From the NCBI GenBank assembly GCA_007115705.1, contig QXEO01000143.1:6121434-6185433 (forward strand): DNA of 64,000 nucleotides. Reading direction: 5' to 3'. Of the stretch, positions 1-11,570 are shown one piece after another; the stretch's first letter is position 1, and every line of letters begins with the position of its first letter. Under the pieces are notes generated by a model that was not told where the DNA came from, ran no database searches, and saw only the letters and a program-made list of their open reading frames with translations. The position numbers and the translations under genes are program-made. This stretch comes from Dactylis glomerata (Eukaryota > Streptophyta > Magnoliopsida > Poales > Poaceae).

Positions 1-814
1 TTGCAAGCAATCAAAACACACAAAAATAGAGCCATAAAATCGAAGTCTCGGCAACCCAAAACTGAATGAATGTCTTGGTTTTGACACTTGGTTTTGGAAC
101 GTTTAACTCATAGCTTGTGATGCAGATCTTAGTTGACAAGTTGTCGTGGACATGTTTTCTTGCTCTCTGTAGCACAGTTGATGCAGAAATTAGTTTTTTT
201 CTTGCTTTGCTTTACCTTTAGGCAATGTTTCTGTTAAGAGTATCTTAAATCAGAAAATTGCCTGCATGTTTTCTTGCTCTCTGGCAGTGAGGGAGTAAAT
301 CTACTTTTTTGCCAAGATAAAATTGACTCTTCCAAGATAAACTCAGTTTGTTGCCTGTACCATATTGTTGTACTAGTAGTTTGATCTGAATTGGTAGTAT
401 CACTTGTACTGTTCAGCAAACTAATTCATGCTTTTGTTGAGCCAAGATAAAATTGACTGTGTGTTTGTTTTCTTAATCTACTGCTGGCGGTGAGGGAGTA
501 AACCCAGTTATTTTCTTGCTTTGCTTTACGTGTAAGAGCATAAGACCATGTAGTCAAGGTTTCTGTTAGCAATAAGATACATGAAGTCTTTCCTCGCCAA
601 CCTTTCATTGGCAGCGTTTTTGTTGCCTGAGTATCACACTGTATGGTTTAGTTCTTGCTACAGGTTATCTTCGATATCTAGTTTATGTACCGTCCTATCA
701 ATGTACATCCTGTCCTACATATGGTTTTGTTGTTAATAAATTCCTCTACCGTTGCTTTACTTCTGATTTTTTAGATAAAGAGTAAATATATTAATATCGC
801 AAAGATACCAAATA
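1..814. other. AT-rich non-coding stretch with short diverged repeats
   Basis: I see no credible gene here. Several short motifs recur in a loose direct-repeat pattern: 'tttcttgctctctg' near 154 and 268, 'gtgagggagtaaa' near 287 and 490, and 'tttcttgctttgcttta' near 200 and 512. This looks like diverged local duplication, possibly an old untranslated region or transposon debris. Short open frames on the minus strand are low-complexity and lack recognisable domains. Confidence 0.4.
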
Positions 815-1050
815 CATTCAGCCTCTGCAACAACGTATTGCCCTATTAACCTTACGGATGCACACAGCCAAAAAATATAAGAAGAATTACAAAAAATAAA
901 AGTCCCGCTATAGTGATCTATTCCTTAGAACAGCAGCACTAGCACCACCACGACAACACCAAAAGTTCAGCTCCTCAAAAAGCGACGCCTTCAAAAAGGA
1001 AACAGTGCACAAGCGCTGCCATCGCCCGATTATAGATCTCAGGTTTTTTT
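815..1050 (-). mobile_element. degraded LINE-type retroposon fragment
   Basis: Read on the minus strand, this ends in a 'gcatccgt...gcagaggc' style tail like other LINE 3' ends in the window (28417-28764, 27915-28030). Its inner part ('gtgcacaagcgctgccatcgcc') resembles the minus-strand retroposon near 27783. No target duplication or intact ORF is visible. Assignment rests on this internal similarity only. Confidence 0.4.
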
Positions 1051-1079
1051 CAATCGCATTTTCTGTTTTGTGAAAAATA

Positions 1080-3687
1080 AAAGAAAATGGTAAAAAATTC
1101 AAAAAATAATATCCTTTGAGGTGTAGTTATGTTACATGATCTAGTTGTTAGGAAAATTAAGAAACTTAAATTTTGAAATATTTTTCAAAAAACTTGAATT
1201 AGGAAAATCAAAAAACCCTATTTTGGCACTCTGAAAATGGAAAACGCACTTTTCGTGGGACGAAATGAAAATTTTCCTTCGTGGCGTTCCTCGCCATCCC
1301 AAGGGCCATATGCGTGACCGATATGGCCTTGTTTTTACAAACTATGACATGATCAGGGCTAAAGCTAGCTCATTTGACTTGAAAGCTGTGCAACCTCGAA
1401 CGTGGTAGGACATTTTTGTGAAGGGATTTTCTGGTAAATATTTTTTTATCAAGGTTTGATTTTTTTCCCACATCTAGGTGATATAAAATGACACCACGCG
1501 AAGGTCTCGCAGCGTTTTGATTTTTTTTGAATTAGTTACGCCCGATTCGGGACCCGTATAAAAATGACAACGCACGAAACTCCCACTCGCGGCGAGGTGA
1601 TGCAGAGTCCCGCTTTAATAGTAAAAGTATAGTGAAGAAATGACATATTGCGGATCCAAAAATGATTTTTACAAAAAATCAGCAGCTCGTCTTATTAGAG
1701 CTAAAGGGCAAACCCACCCCGGTTCTAGTGAAATCGACAGGAGCTTGCGTAAAATTCAGAAAATAACTCTGAAGGTTTACGCGACGAAATGAGAGATGAT
1801 ATGTGTATCCTAGGTGGTCTATTATTTATGAGGGGTGTTGTGCCCACCTTTTCGTGTGCTGTTTCGGTAGCTGCCTCACAAAAAAACCCAATTTCGGCAC
1901 TCCGAAAATGGAAAATGCACTTTCTTGGGACGAAACAAAAATCGGCCTCTCTGGAGTTCCATGCCATCAAAAGGGTCATGCGCGTGTCCGATATGGCCTT
2001 GTTTCGACAAACTATTCCATGACCAGGGCCAAATCTAGATCATTTGATCTAAAAGTCATGCAACCTTGAACGTGGTAGGTCATTATTGTGAAGGGATTTT
2101 CTGGTAAATAGCTTTTATTAAGGTTTGAATTTTTCCTCCACATCTAGGTGATATAAAATGACGCCACGCGAAGGTCTTGCATTTTTTTGATTTGTTTTGA
2201 ATTAGTTATGCGCAATTTGGGACCCGCATGAAAATGACAACGCATGAAACTCCCGCTCGCGGCCAGGCGGTGTGGAGTACCTCTTTAACGATCAAAGTTT
2301 AGTGAAGAAATGACATGATGTGGATCCAAAAATGAATTTTACAAAAAATCAGGAGCTTATCTTATTAGAGCTAAAGGGCAAACTGACCCCGGTTCCAACG
2401 AAATCGGCAGGAGCTTGCGTAAAATCCAGAAAATAACTCTGAAGGTTTGCATGATGAAATGAGAGCTGATATATGTATCCCAGGTGGTCTATTATTTATG
2501 TGGGGTGTTATTCCCAGCATTCCGTTTGCCATTTCGGTAGCTGCCTCATAAAAAAATTCGATTTTAGCATTTCGAAAATGGAAAACACACTTTTCGTTGG
2601 ATGAAACAAAAATTGGCCTCCATGTTGTTCCTCTCCATTCCAAGGGCCACATGCGTGTCCGATATGGCCTAGTTTCAACAAACTATGCCATGATCAGGGC
2701 CAAATCTAGCTCATTTGACTTAAAAGTCATGCAACCTCGATTGTGGTAGGTCATTTTTGTGAAGGGACTTTCTGGTAAATTTGTTTTATCATGGTTTGAA
2801 TTTTTTTCCCACATCTAGGTGATATAAAATGATGCCACACGAAGGTCTCGTATTTTTTCAATTTTTTTAAATTAGTTACGCCCCATTCTCGACCCGCATG
2901 AACATGACAACGCACGGAACGCGCGCTCACGGCCAGGCGGTGCGGAGTTCCGCTTTAACGGGCAAAGTTTAGTGAAGAAATAACATGTTGCGGATCCAAA
3001 AATGTCTTTTAAATTTTTATGAAAATTTTGATTTTTAGTTTTTTAATGTTTTTATTTTTAATTTTTTTGAAAGTTTTTAACTCTTTTAAAGTTTTTAATT
3101 TTTTTTCAAAATGTTAGCAAACACATATACACATGCATATATATACCTACACACACATAGATATATACACTTACATACTTATACACAGTCATATAGACAC
3201 ACGTGCCTTAAGAGGATTGATATGCTACCAATATCAATAAAGACTTAGTAGTATAGGGATAGCTTATTCAAATAGAACTTAGGAGTTAAGTGTGCTGGAC
3301 TTGTAGCAGTCTGAGGATGCGTGACCAAGCGGGAAGTCATTGTTCTGGTCTCATTAGAGAGATAACAAAAAAAAGTTAAAGAAAAGAAAAATTAAAAGAA
3401 AAGAAAAAAATATAAAAATAATATTTTTTTTGATTTTTTTTCAAAATTTCAATTTTTTAAAAAACCTGAAAATGACCTGATCCGACGGCCTAAATGCCAT
3501 CGGGTTAGCCTACGCCGATGGTAAAGGCTAACCTGACGGCCTTTAGACCTACCCGATGCCTGATTATGTCAACGGCACCTGACCCGACGACATCAGGAAA
3601 AAGCCGTCGCGTTAGACTATGCCGACGGCAATTTTGGCCTAACTCGACGGCTTTGGGCCGTGGGCATAGCTATTTTCTGCTGTAGTG
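1080..3687. mobile_element. CACTA DNA transposon, right-hand end (left end not found)
   Basis: The right terminus at 3687 reads ...TTTTCTGCTGTAGTG, whose complement starts CACTACAGCAGAAAATAGC, a standard CACTA terminus. About 200 bp inside it (3478-3670) lie repeated GACGGC/GCCGACGG units typical of CACTA subterminal repeats. Inward of that lie three ~670 bp tandem repeats. No matching CACTA left end or left subterminal repeats occur in 1-1080, so the left limit is arbitrary and the element is probably truncated. There is no transposase ORF. It is related to the element at 14265-17050 through its internal repeats. Confidence 0.7.
1090..3000. repeat. three ~670 bp tandem repeats inside the CACTA element
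   Basis: The landmark 'gatatggcc' followed by 'caaactat.ccatgacc' occurs at 1320, 1990 and 2661, a period of 670-671 bp. The units share 'cacatctaggtgatataaaatgacgccacgcgaagg'-like segments and vary by scattered substitutions and indels. The same unit, more diverged, is tandemly repeated in the CACTA element at 14265-17050. Confidence 0.8.
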
Positions 3688-4405
3688 AGTGTGTGTTTGC
3701 GGCCAGAATGTTTTGGCCCGAAATATTTGTGACCAGAGAGAATGCTGCTGTTGACGGTGAGACTGAAGGCCTGCACGTTCGCTTGCACTCGCGGTAAGCA
3801 AGAGAGGGTGGCCGAGTGGCCGACGAGACTGGAAGAAGAGATAGCGGTACAATTTACGACTTGATGGCTGGTTCACGTGGCGACAGTTGTGCTCGCTTCC
3901 GTGTGAGCCTGCTTGGCACGGAGGTGTTATTGTTGTATCTGTTGCCATGCGTCCGCCCTCCTCATTTCCTTCAACGCTGGATTCTTGAGCATGGTGCGGG
4001 TGCATGACACCAGGTATCTTCTCAATGGAGTCTAGACTTTGGAGTTCTTGAGCAGGGCTGTGAACGTGGTATCTGATGTGACTGTGTCTAATTCGGCGGC
4101 AGATGTGCTGCATGCTCTTGTGCCATGTAGCAGGGTACACCTTCTACTCACATTTCGATACTTCCTACTCCCATCAGATGTTTATTTGGAATCGAGGTAC
4201 CGATGCGCTCACTCCTTCGTTCTACCGTCTCCAACCTTTTACCCTAACAACGAGCTAGTAATATATATAGCATCCTTTGAGTGTGGTTCTTGTACATTCA
4301 TGCGAAGTCGAACAAGATACTATTTTATTTATATGGAAATAAGTGGCTACCAAAAAGTCTTATTTAGTGATTTTACCTACCGGTATTTGGCATCTTCTCT
4401 TTTTC
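3688..4405. repeat. block S, copy 1 of 4 (unidentified local repeat)
   Basis: This block is repeated, in the same orientation, at 8871-9400, 10100-11525 (split by a LINE) and, more diverged, 19380-19660. Shared landmarks are 'gtgagactgaa..c.tgcac', 'atggagtctagact', 'actcccatcagat.tttat', 'ccgtctccaa' and 'tttagtgattttacctacc'. On the minus strand it has a long open frame (3670-4140) and a TATATATA run near 4262, but no known domain. It may be the promoter or 5' part of the gene whose 3' part is block T, because S copy 2 lies directly upstream of T copy 1 on the minus strand. Confidence 0.6.
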
Positions 4406-5431
4406 TTTAGCAAATAACCACTATAAGTAGAGGTGAATTTGCACTTTTCGCAGTAGTGCGTGAGTAAACTTGCCTACCACCATGTACTTTGCGTCTGTGT
4501 CGTATCACTAAATGACAAGAAGAGAATGCTCCCACAAACAGAACAAAGCCTTAGAGCGTCCGCCCCTGAAAAGAGTCGCACACATCTTAAACGAGGCCGA
4601 TCCAGACACTTGTCCACCGAGACGGCTACCCAGCGGCTCCCCACCGGGCAAGCCAGCTGATTTTGAATTATTTCTTGGCATTTTGACTTTCTTTTCTAAT
4701 ATCACCTATTTTACTGCTATTTTACTACTTACAAGAAAATAAAAACACACACAATTTAAACAAACAAATATGTAGCCATAGAATTGAAGCGTCGGCTGCC
4801 GAAAACATGGCCCGTCACTAAAAACATGGTCAGCCGCCAAATTGCCACCAACTCCGACAATCACTTTAAATCTGACATATGCATAAAAATCATTAATGGA
4901 GATTCTCTAAGATGCGCTTACGAGTTTGATCAGTGTTCACATCCTAGTCCATGTTCATTGTGTCAGCCATCAAGATTTTTGTCTCCTCGGCCACTTCTCT
5001 CCGGTGTCATCATTGAACACTGTTTGTTCTACTCCTTCCACTTTATCTTCGTTCTCTTGTTCATATTGTGCGGCTTTTAAACGGGCACCGTCAAGGATAA
5101 TGGAAATGATGCCCATGTGGGCGACACTGTACGTACACATATACATTTTCCTAACAAAAATCTATAATCGTATATCCGAGCAATAGTTCTGGTAAAGCCT
5201 CCTAGTGGCATGAAAAAATGTTACTATTGGCGTAGGAGTTGCACATACCTAATATGGTGCCAATGGTAACTGTTTGTAATGGTGTACTCGTCCCACGCTA
5301 CTAGTAACAGAAATAATGGTGGCATGCCTATGCCATAGGACTACTAACAGAAATACTAGTGGCGTATCACTACATGGGCACACATCAGTAATATAATTTT
5401 CAAAATTAAGAAAAAATGCCATTTTGACTAA

Positions 5432-8231
5432 TCTACTATATACTAAAAGTACAATACGGGTGTCATAAAATAGAGACACTACGTTAAACCACATCATCCT
5501 AATTATTTTGACAGTTAGATCTAAATTTTACGGCTAGGATTTATCAACAAATTAACTATCATGTAATTGTGTACGTAGTCCGGTTTAAGATTGACACGTT
5601 CCATGGGATCTAAAAAAAAACTCACAGATCTCTATTTAAAAAACGGTTCAGATGAGATTGCCAAATAGTCCAATCACGTCTCAAAAAAAAATCACGTCTT
5701 CTATTCATGTACATGGAAAAAAGAAAGGTCCCAGCATTCCCTGAAATAAGAAACGTTCCAGCAAATAAAAATTACAAACCACGTTGGATTCTAATCCATA
5801 TATAGAAACTACAACTAGAATTTAATAACCAATTATTTCCAAGCACATAAGTTTAGTAAAGAAATTTGACATGAGAAATTTAACAGAAAAATCAGATAAA
5901 TAACAATTATTTTTCATGTATTGTATTGCATGTGATGACATCATCACGATAAATTTAAAAATCGGTAATTTTAACTATCTGCATCGTTCCCTTAGTATTT
6001 GTATAATTTGGATCATCATTTTTCCATTAATAAGATGGATTCCAGTTTAGCAAATTTGGTACTCTCTCCTTTCTAAATTAATTGCCACCCCAGTTTTCCA
6101 AAATCTGTGAACCTACACATTCAGACGCGTCTAGATACATCCATATCCAGACCAATTTTGACCAAATTTGCAATAATTAATTTAAAATAGAGGTAACATC
6201 TATATAGGTCATAAAATATAATATATTAACACCTCGGATTAAAAAGTTAGCATACACAAAAAATTGACTGTAGAGGCCGGGGGTTCAACCTCCATTTAAA
6301 AAACACAAAAAGTTAACGCTTAAATTTATATATACTTCTCATGACACAATATAGACTCAGATGACCTGCATGCACAATCAACAAATCATCCTGAACCCTC
6401 TAAAAAAATCATCATAGACAGTCACAAGTAAAAAGAAAGCCAAGGAAGTACTACACTACTTTGACAAAAAAATACACTACATGCATGCATAAATATACTA
6501 CCTGATAGTTCAGATGGGACAAATTGGAAATAGACTAGATTAGACACAGATCAAGCTAAAGTCTTGCTCAATGAAAAATCCACTATTCTCTTTACAAGAT
6601 AAGGTCTTTCATTAGGTAAGATAAACCAAAATTTATGGATTGCATAAATCAATGTTCAAGAAATCGTTTATCATTAACTTCTTGGTCGGCCTAAGATTTG
6701 AGATTAATCGCTTATCGGCCAATTAATCGATTTTATCGGTCAACTATTTATCGGCCTGTTTTTCCATAAATTCCAAATTTTTTGTACCAAAGTTCAAAAA
6801 TATGCTATGTAAAAACAATATTGGAGTATTGGACAAAAGTGTTACCTTGATTCATTGCATTTAAATTGACAAAAATTGAAAAAATTAAGCTATTGTATAC
6901 TTCTACTCCCTCTGTTTGGTTTTAATCGACACCACCAGACAAGATGGACAACAGCAAAATGCGTGAATTAAATGTGAACACAGGAAGTACAAGACTAATA
7001 GCCCAAAAATCGTCGCTCGGACAGATGAATCGTCTATCAAATCGCCGTAAGTGGCAAAATTTAGGATATTGGTCAAAATATCGGCTATCAGACTGGTATA
7101 TGGGTCATGACGATAAATCAGACCAATAAGTTGTAATCTTATTGCTCACCCAACAAATCACGATTAATCAGGAGATTAATTGACATATCGGCCAAATTTT
7201 TTGAACATTGGCGTAAATGCATAAACATGCACATAGGGCAATGTAAAAAAATTGTTGTGAAAATAGAGCAATGAGGACCGTAAGAGAGCATGAATTGTTG
7301 GTCGATCAAGGAGTTCACACAAATGAAGTGACAAGAAGTGTTAGATTCGGTTTTAAATATTACATACGTATGTAAGAATTTATGCATATGACATTCATGT
7401 CATTGACAAGAATGACATATAATCTGCAAATCCAGTTCGGCACCATGCATATGGAAATGTACCCATTATTTGAAAACAAATTTTCAAATATAAAAGAATT
7501 CAGGAAAAAATAATTATGTATACATTCAGATGTTATATGTTTCCACAAAAGATATTAGAAAAAAATAACATTTTTGAATGATAGAATAAAATATAAATAT
7601 AAAAACATGTATTAGTTTTGACATGAAGACTCGAACCATATATATTAGACATTTAACGATCAATCAATCTGCTACGCCATTTAAATTACCATTCTAATGG
7701 GATTCCAAACTTTTTCTGCAATTGATTAAAGCATCAAATCCAAATTATGGTTATCTAATAAATAGTATGACATGATGAAATGTAGGCCTACATGAGTTTT
7801 GAAGTTAAATAATTTATTTCACTAAATATGCTCAAATTATATCTTTAAAATTTATTTGTTCACTTGAAATTATTAAATTTGTATTCCAAAAATTTCAATA
7901 TTACGCATGATGACAATAATAGTAGTTATGAAAGAAAAAATCTTAAGGCCATTACAGTAGACGTATAGACATAAAAAAACCGACTCGTAAAAATAGTGAA
8001 TAATGTTTAAAATATTACCCATGTTATAAAAATGTTACATAGCTTTTTGTTATGTAGGACCACATTCATATGAAAACAAATTTTTAAAAATTATTACATA
8101 AAATGTTTCTTATCTAGCAATATGTGGCCTAAGCACGACCCAAACATAGATTCATAAGAAAATTATAAGTATGTAATAACTTGGACACAATAAAACTAAT
8201 TCCCTCGCATTTGCGAGGGCCACTATGCTAG
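5432..8231 (+). mobile_element. Helitron 1 (non-autonomous, 2.8 kb)
   Basis: The 5' end is TCTACTATATACTAAAAG, preceded by A at 5431. The 3' end has a hairpin (CCCTCGCAT/TTGCGAGGG, 8202-8219), an eight-base spacer, then CTAG (8228-8231) followed by T at 8232. TC start, 3' hairpin, CTRR end and A-T insertion without target duplication are Helitron hallmarks. No Rep/helicase ORF is present, so it would depend on proteins supplied elsewhere. It carries a nested hAT-like element at 6650-7210. Confidence 0.85.
6650..7210. mobile_element. hAT-like MITE nested in Helitron 1
   Basis: Terminal inverted repeats CAATGTTCAAgAAAT (left) and, in complement, CAATGTTCAAaAAAT (right) bound a 561 bp segment with internal 'atcggcc' and 'gattaat' motifs in both orientations. 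It is flanked by GCATAAAT (6642-6649) and GCGTAAAT (7211-7218), an 8 bp duplication with one mismatch, which fits the hAT superfamily. No transposase frame is visible. Confidence 0.6.
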
Positions 8232-8232
8232 T
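8202..8232 (+). other. Helitron 1 3' hairpin and CTAG-T terminus
   Basis: A perfect 8 bp stem, CCCTCGCA paired with TGCGAGGG, with a two-base AT loop, is followed by CCACTATG and CTAG. The corresponding end of Helitron 2 (11571-11600, minus strand) has the same stem apart from changes in its central bases. Confidence 0.85.
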
Positions 8233-8276
8233 TTCTTGTAACAACAACACTGATATCATATATTACTACTCTTTTA

Positions 8277-8870
8277 ACATGTCCATCGACTGAACATAGT
8301 ACTAACAAGTTGTAATACATAATGATGGCCTCATCACCATGATATGGTTAGTCGAGGTCCCTGTCTTCAAAAGCGTTAGAGACAGACTCGACGTACTTGT
8401 AAAACACCATGATGTCATCATCACCATGGTCAACCATGCAGTCCTCTCGGCTTCCATCACGTATCTTCCTTCAAGGCCTCTGCAACAAGGGCAACTGAGA
8501 TAGATTCCGGCTGCTTCGTTGGTGACTAAATCCCTGAAGTCATTGGCCTTTTTCAACATGGCCAGGTTGACCTCAACTGTGATGTGGTAATCAATTCCAA
8601 CGTTGACAAGGACTAGGATGTCACGCCTTCCCTTGCGGGGGATGGTATGAGAAAATAAAATTAAAAGAAAACAACGATTAGTCATTTCTTGGGTGCAACC
8701 ATAAACATCTTAGGTGCAACATGTTGAATTAAAACATACACTGTCCTATTTAGAAATTCCTCATGGAGGTCTATGAAAAGCTTATTATCGTTGAACTTGT
8801 CGTAGATACAATTTGCGTACATGTGCTCCATTGAATTCATGTTAACAAATTATAAAGTACTCAGTGCTGT
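8277..8870 (-). pseudogene. block T copy 1: broken gene of unknown function
   Basis: Two exon-like stretches lie on the minus strand. Exon a (8831-8682) reads MEHMYANCIYDKFND... for 49 codons. Exon b (about 8655-8466) reads ...GRRDILVLVNVGID... to ...SCPCCRGLEG and ends at a GTACGT donor. A further frame beyond the donor reads DCMVDHGDDDIMVFYKYVES and stops near 8350. The 3' splice site before exon b is TTTTCTCAT; the paralogue at 17056-17640 has TTTTCTCAG there, so copy 1 has lost its acceptor. I do not recognise the family. Block S copy 2 lies immediately upstream (to the right). Confidence 0.5.
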
Positions 8871-9400
8871 TTCTTCAAGACCTCGTGCACTCAACAGAGA
8901 TACTGCTTTGGTTGGCTGTGAGACTGAAGGCATGCACGGTCGCTTGAACTCACGGTAAGAAAGAGGGAGACCGACGAAAGAGCCAGCTGTCTTGATAGTG
9001 CAAGGGCATACACCAAGGCGCATTTGTCATGGAGTCTAGACTCTAGAGAAGGGTCAATATGGTGTCTGTTGTGATCGTGTTGACCTCGGCGGTAGAAGTG
9101 GTGATTGCTCAAGCGCTGCCTCGCTTGGTAAGCCTTCTACTCACATTTCCGATGCTTCCAACTCCCATCAGATTTTTATTTGGAACCGAAGTGCCGATGC
9201 ATCAGCTCGCTCATTATTCGTTGCTCCCGTCTCCAACCTTTTAGCCTATCAATGAGCTAGTAGTATAGCACCCTTTGATTGTGGTTTTTTGTACTGATGT
9301 CAAGTGAACAAGATGATATGTTATTTATAGGGAAATAAGAGCTACCAAAAAGGTTCATTTAGTGATTTTACCTACCAGTATTTGGCTTGTTTTATTTTTC
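8871..9400. repeat. block S, copy 2 of 4
   Basis: It aligns with 3720-4390 through 'gtgagactgaaggc.tgcac', 'atggagtctagactct', 'cttctactcacatttc', 'cttccaactcccatcagat' and 'tagtgattttacctaccagtatttgg'. It is shorter than copy 1. No protein family is recognisable. Confidence 0.6.
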
Positions 9401-10099
9401 TTTTGTATATAGGACCAAGTGTATTAAGGATGTAAGCTTTCTGCATGGAAGGTTACCCAGATATACTTGCCGCTATAAAGGGATCTACGTAGTCGACGAA
9501 TTGTATCACATAAGCAAAAGAAATTCAGATATTCCGATGTGAAGCGGACACGCAAGTCCTCTTCAGCTTGGCGGCGTCCATGGTCAATGCTATATTATTA
9601 CTGTGGTTCCACTTCGCCGGCAAAGGGTGCGAGGGGAAGGCCGGGTTGGCTTTCAATGCCTTGCTCCTCCTTGAAATAAAAGGATATTTCGATCTCACAC
9701 GGATGAATAACGAATAAAGCTTACATGAATGGACAAGCTGACTAGTCAACCACAATTCGTATTAGACCTGCGTTTTTTGTTTTGGGAAGGAAGGGAAGTG
9801 CATGGATATATAGTTCGATAATTCTGTATTGTGCCACAATGCTATACGTTTGGAGCGTACGTGTGTGCATAAAGCTGATGGAACATGCATGGATGCGCCA
9901 TGTATCAAGCAGTCAAGCTACCAGAGCGCTTCGCGTGTGGTGGGCTAGTGGCTTGGCTATAGGTTGACAGAAGGATAAATCTTGGTGTTTTCTTCAAAGG
10001 AGAACGCTGATGCCTGATGCTTGATGGACACGGGCTATTTCATTTTGTCAGTAAGAGCATGCGCAAAGCACCGCATGTAACAGTTCTCAGCGCTCAACA
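9401..10099. other. non-coding spacer
   Basis: I see no gene or repeat I can name. Open frames on either strand are short (under 80 codons) and lack domains. A direct repeat of 'tcaatgctatattatta'-type AT-rich sequence is not convincing. Confidence 0.4.
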
Positions 10100-11525
10100 T
10101 ATGTAGATAGTATGTGTTTGTGTTGTGGCCAGAAATTTTTGGCCCGAAATGTTTGGGGCCAGAAAGAGTACTTTTGTTGGCGGTGAGACTGAACGCGTGC
10201 ACGGTTGCAAGAGAGGGAGACCGACGTGAGAACATGGCATGATGATAGTGCAAGGCCATACATTGCACTCCATGACTCCATCATTCATTGGCTTGGGATC
10301 ACTCCGTGAACACCGCGACTTGGGCAAACCATGACTCCGTGAAGGAATGGTGGATGAGCTTCATCTACTCCAATAGCGTGCGAAGGAAATCTCTTGTCTC
10401 CCTCATCATGCTTGTCTCTTGGGAAATTTGGAATGAGCGCAATGCTAGGATGTCCAGAACATCGCGATGCTTCCCAATGTTGTTGTCAAAAAAATTAGGG
10501 GAGAAGCGGCTCTATGGAGCTTAGCGGGGGCTAAAAACTTGAGCTCAATATTGCCACGAGAGTGAGGCGTTGTATCCCGAGCTTTGCTCGGATGTAAAAC
10601 TTTCTAAACTCCTTAATTAATGAATGGGGCAAAGCTTTTGCCCCCTTTCACCTTTCTAAAAAAAAGATAGTGCAAGGCCATACAACATACAGACATAATT
10701 AATATAGTAATTAATTAACAAATAACTAAGATGTGTCTAAGCCGGCTAAGATGTGTCTTCTAATGACGTAAGATAATTGTGGCGCACTTTGTGGGGTCAT
10801 TTTTAGTAGGGGCGAATCAACAAGTTGAACTCATGGGCACGGCCCATCGAATGCCCTTCTTGTCGGTGCCTCTATGGAGTAACTTTTGAATTTGTCGCTA
10901 AATATTGGGTTTTTCGACGTCGTGCCGAGGATGATGCATCCCGAAGGGACAGGGAGAAGAGATAGCCCGCGAGGGTCTAATTATAAATTACAATTTACAA
11001 CTTGGTGATTGGTTCATGTGGCGACACTTGTGCTCGCTGCCGTGTGGTCCTGCTTGACTAGGAGGTGTTATTTTGTATCTGTTTGCAATGTGTCCGCCCT
11101 CCTCCTTTCCTTCAACACTGGATTCTTGAGCATGGTGCGGGTGCGTGACACCCAGGTATCATCTCAATGGAGTCTAGACTCTGGAGTTCTTGAGCAGGGC
11201 TGTGAACGGGGTATCCGATGCTCTTGTGCCATGTAGCAGGGTACACCTTCTACTCACATTTCCGATGCTTCCTACTCCCATCAGATCTTTATTTGGAATC
11301 GAGGTACCGATGGGCTCACTCGTTTGTCTCTCCCGTCTCCAACCCTTTTACCCTAGCAACGAGTACTAGCTAGTAATATATAGCACCCTTCGAGTGTGGT
11401 TCTTGTACATTCATGCCAAGTCGAACAAGATACTATTTTATTTATATGGAAATAAGTGGCTACAAAAAAGTCTTATTTAGTGATTTTACCTACCGATATT
11501 TGGCATCTTCTTTTTTTCTTTTAAA
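10100..11525. repeat. block S, copy 3 of 4, split by a LINE insertion
   Basis: The left part (10100-10262, 'ggccagaaa.ttttggcccgaaat.ttt') matches 3700-3800. The right part (10980-11525) matches 3850-4405 closely over 'gtggcgacacttgtgctcgctgccgtgtg' and onward to 'ggcatcttcttttt'. The LINE at 10263-10665 interrupts it. The right edge abuts the inverted block X, just as copy 1 abuts the direct block X. Confidence 0.65.
10263..10665 (+). mobile_element. 5'-truncated LINE insertion with 19 bp target duplication
   Basis: The translated segment ...KSLVSLIMLVSWEIWNERNARM is typical of the C-terminal end of plant LINE ORF2 proteins. It is followed by a LINE 3' tail ('ttaattaatgaatggggcaaagcttttgcc') and an A-run. 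The perfect 19 bp direct repeat 'gatagtgcaaggccataca' flanks it at 10244-10262 and 10666-10684. Only the last ~400 bp of the element was inserted, as expected from incomplete target-primed reverse transcription. Confidence 0.92.
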
Positions 11526-11570
11526 TAAAAGAGTAGTAATATATGATATCAGTGTTGTTGTTACAAGAAA

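Larger units (their letters stand above)
4406..8276 (+). repeat. block X copy 1, with Helitron at 5432-8231
   Basis: The sequence from 'tttagcaaataaccact' to 'actactctttta' is present again in reverse complement at 11526-14202. The outer parts (4406-5431 and 8232-8276) align closely with 13273-14202 and 11526-11570. Each copy has a Helitron at exactly the same internal position. The outer part contains 'agagcgtccgcccctgaaaagag', seen inverted at 14075. I could not define terminal inverted repeats or a clean target duplication, so the class of X is unknown. Confidence 0.65.

Noticed and set aside
3670..4140. 156-codon minus-strand frame in block S copy 1
   Set aside because: It runs into the CACTA terminus, is not kept open in the other S copies, and has no recognised domain.
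6058..6190. possible Stowaway MITE in Helitron 1 ('tactctctcctttctaaattaattgcc')
   Set aside because: I could not find the matching right end or TA duplication.
4406..8276. block X interpreted as a TIR transposon
   Set aside because: Its two ends are not inverted repeats of each other and no clear target duplication is visible, so its class is left open.
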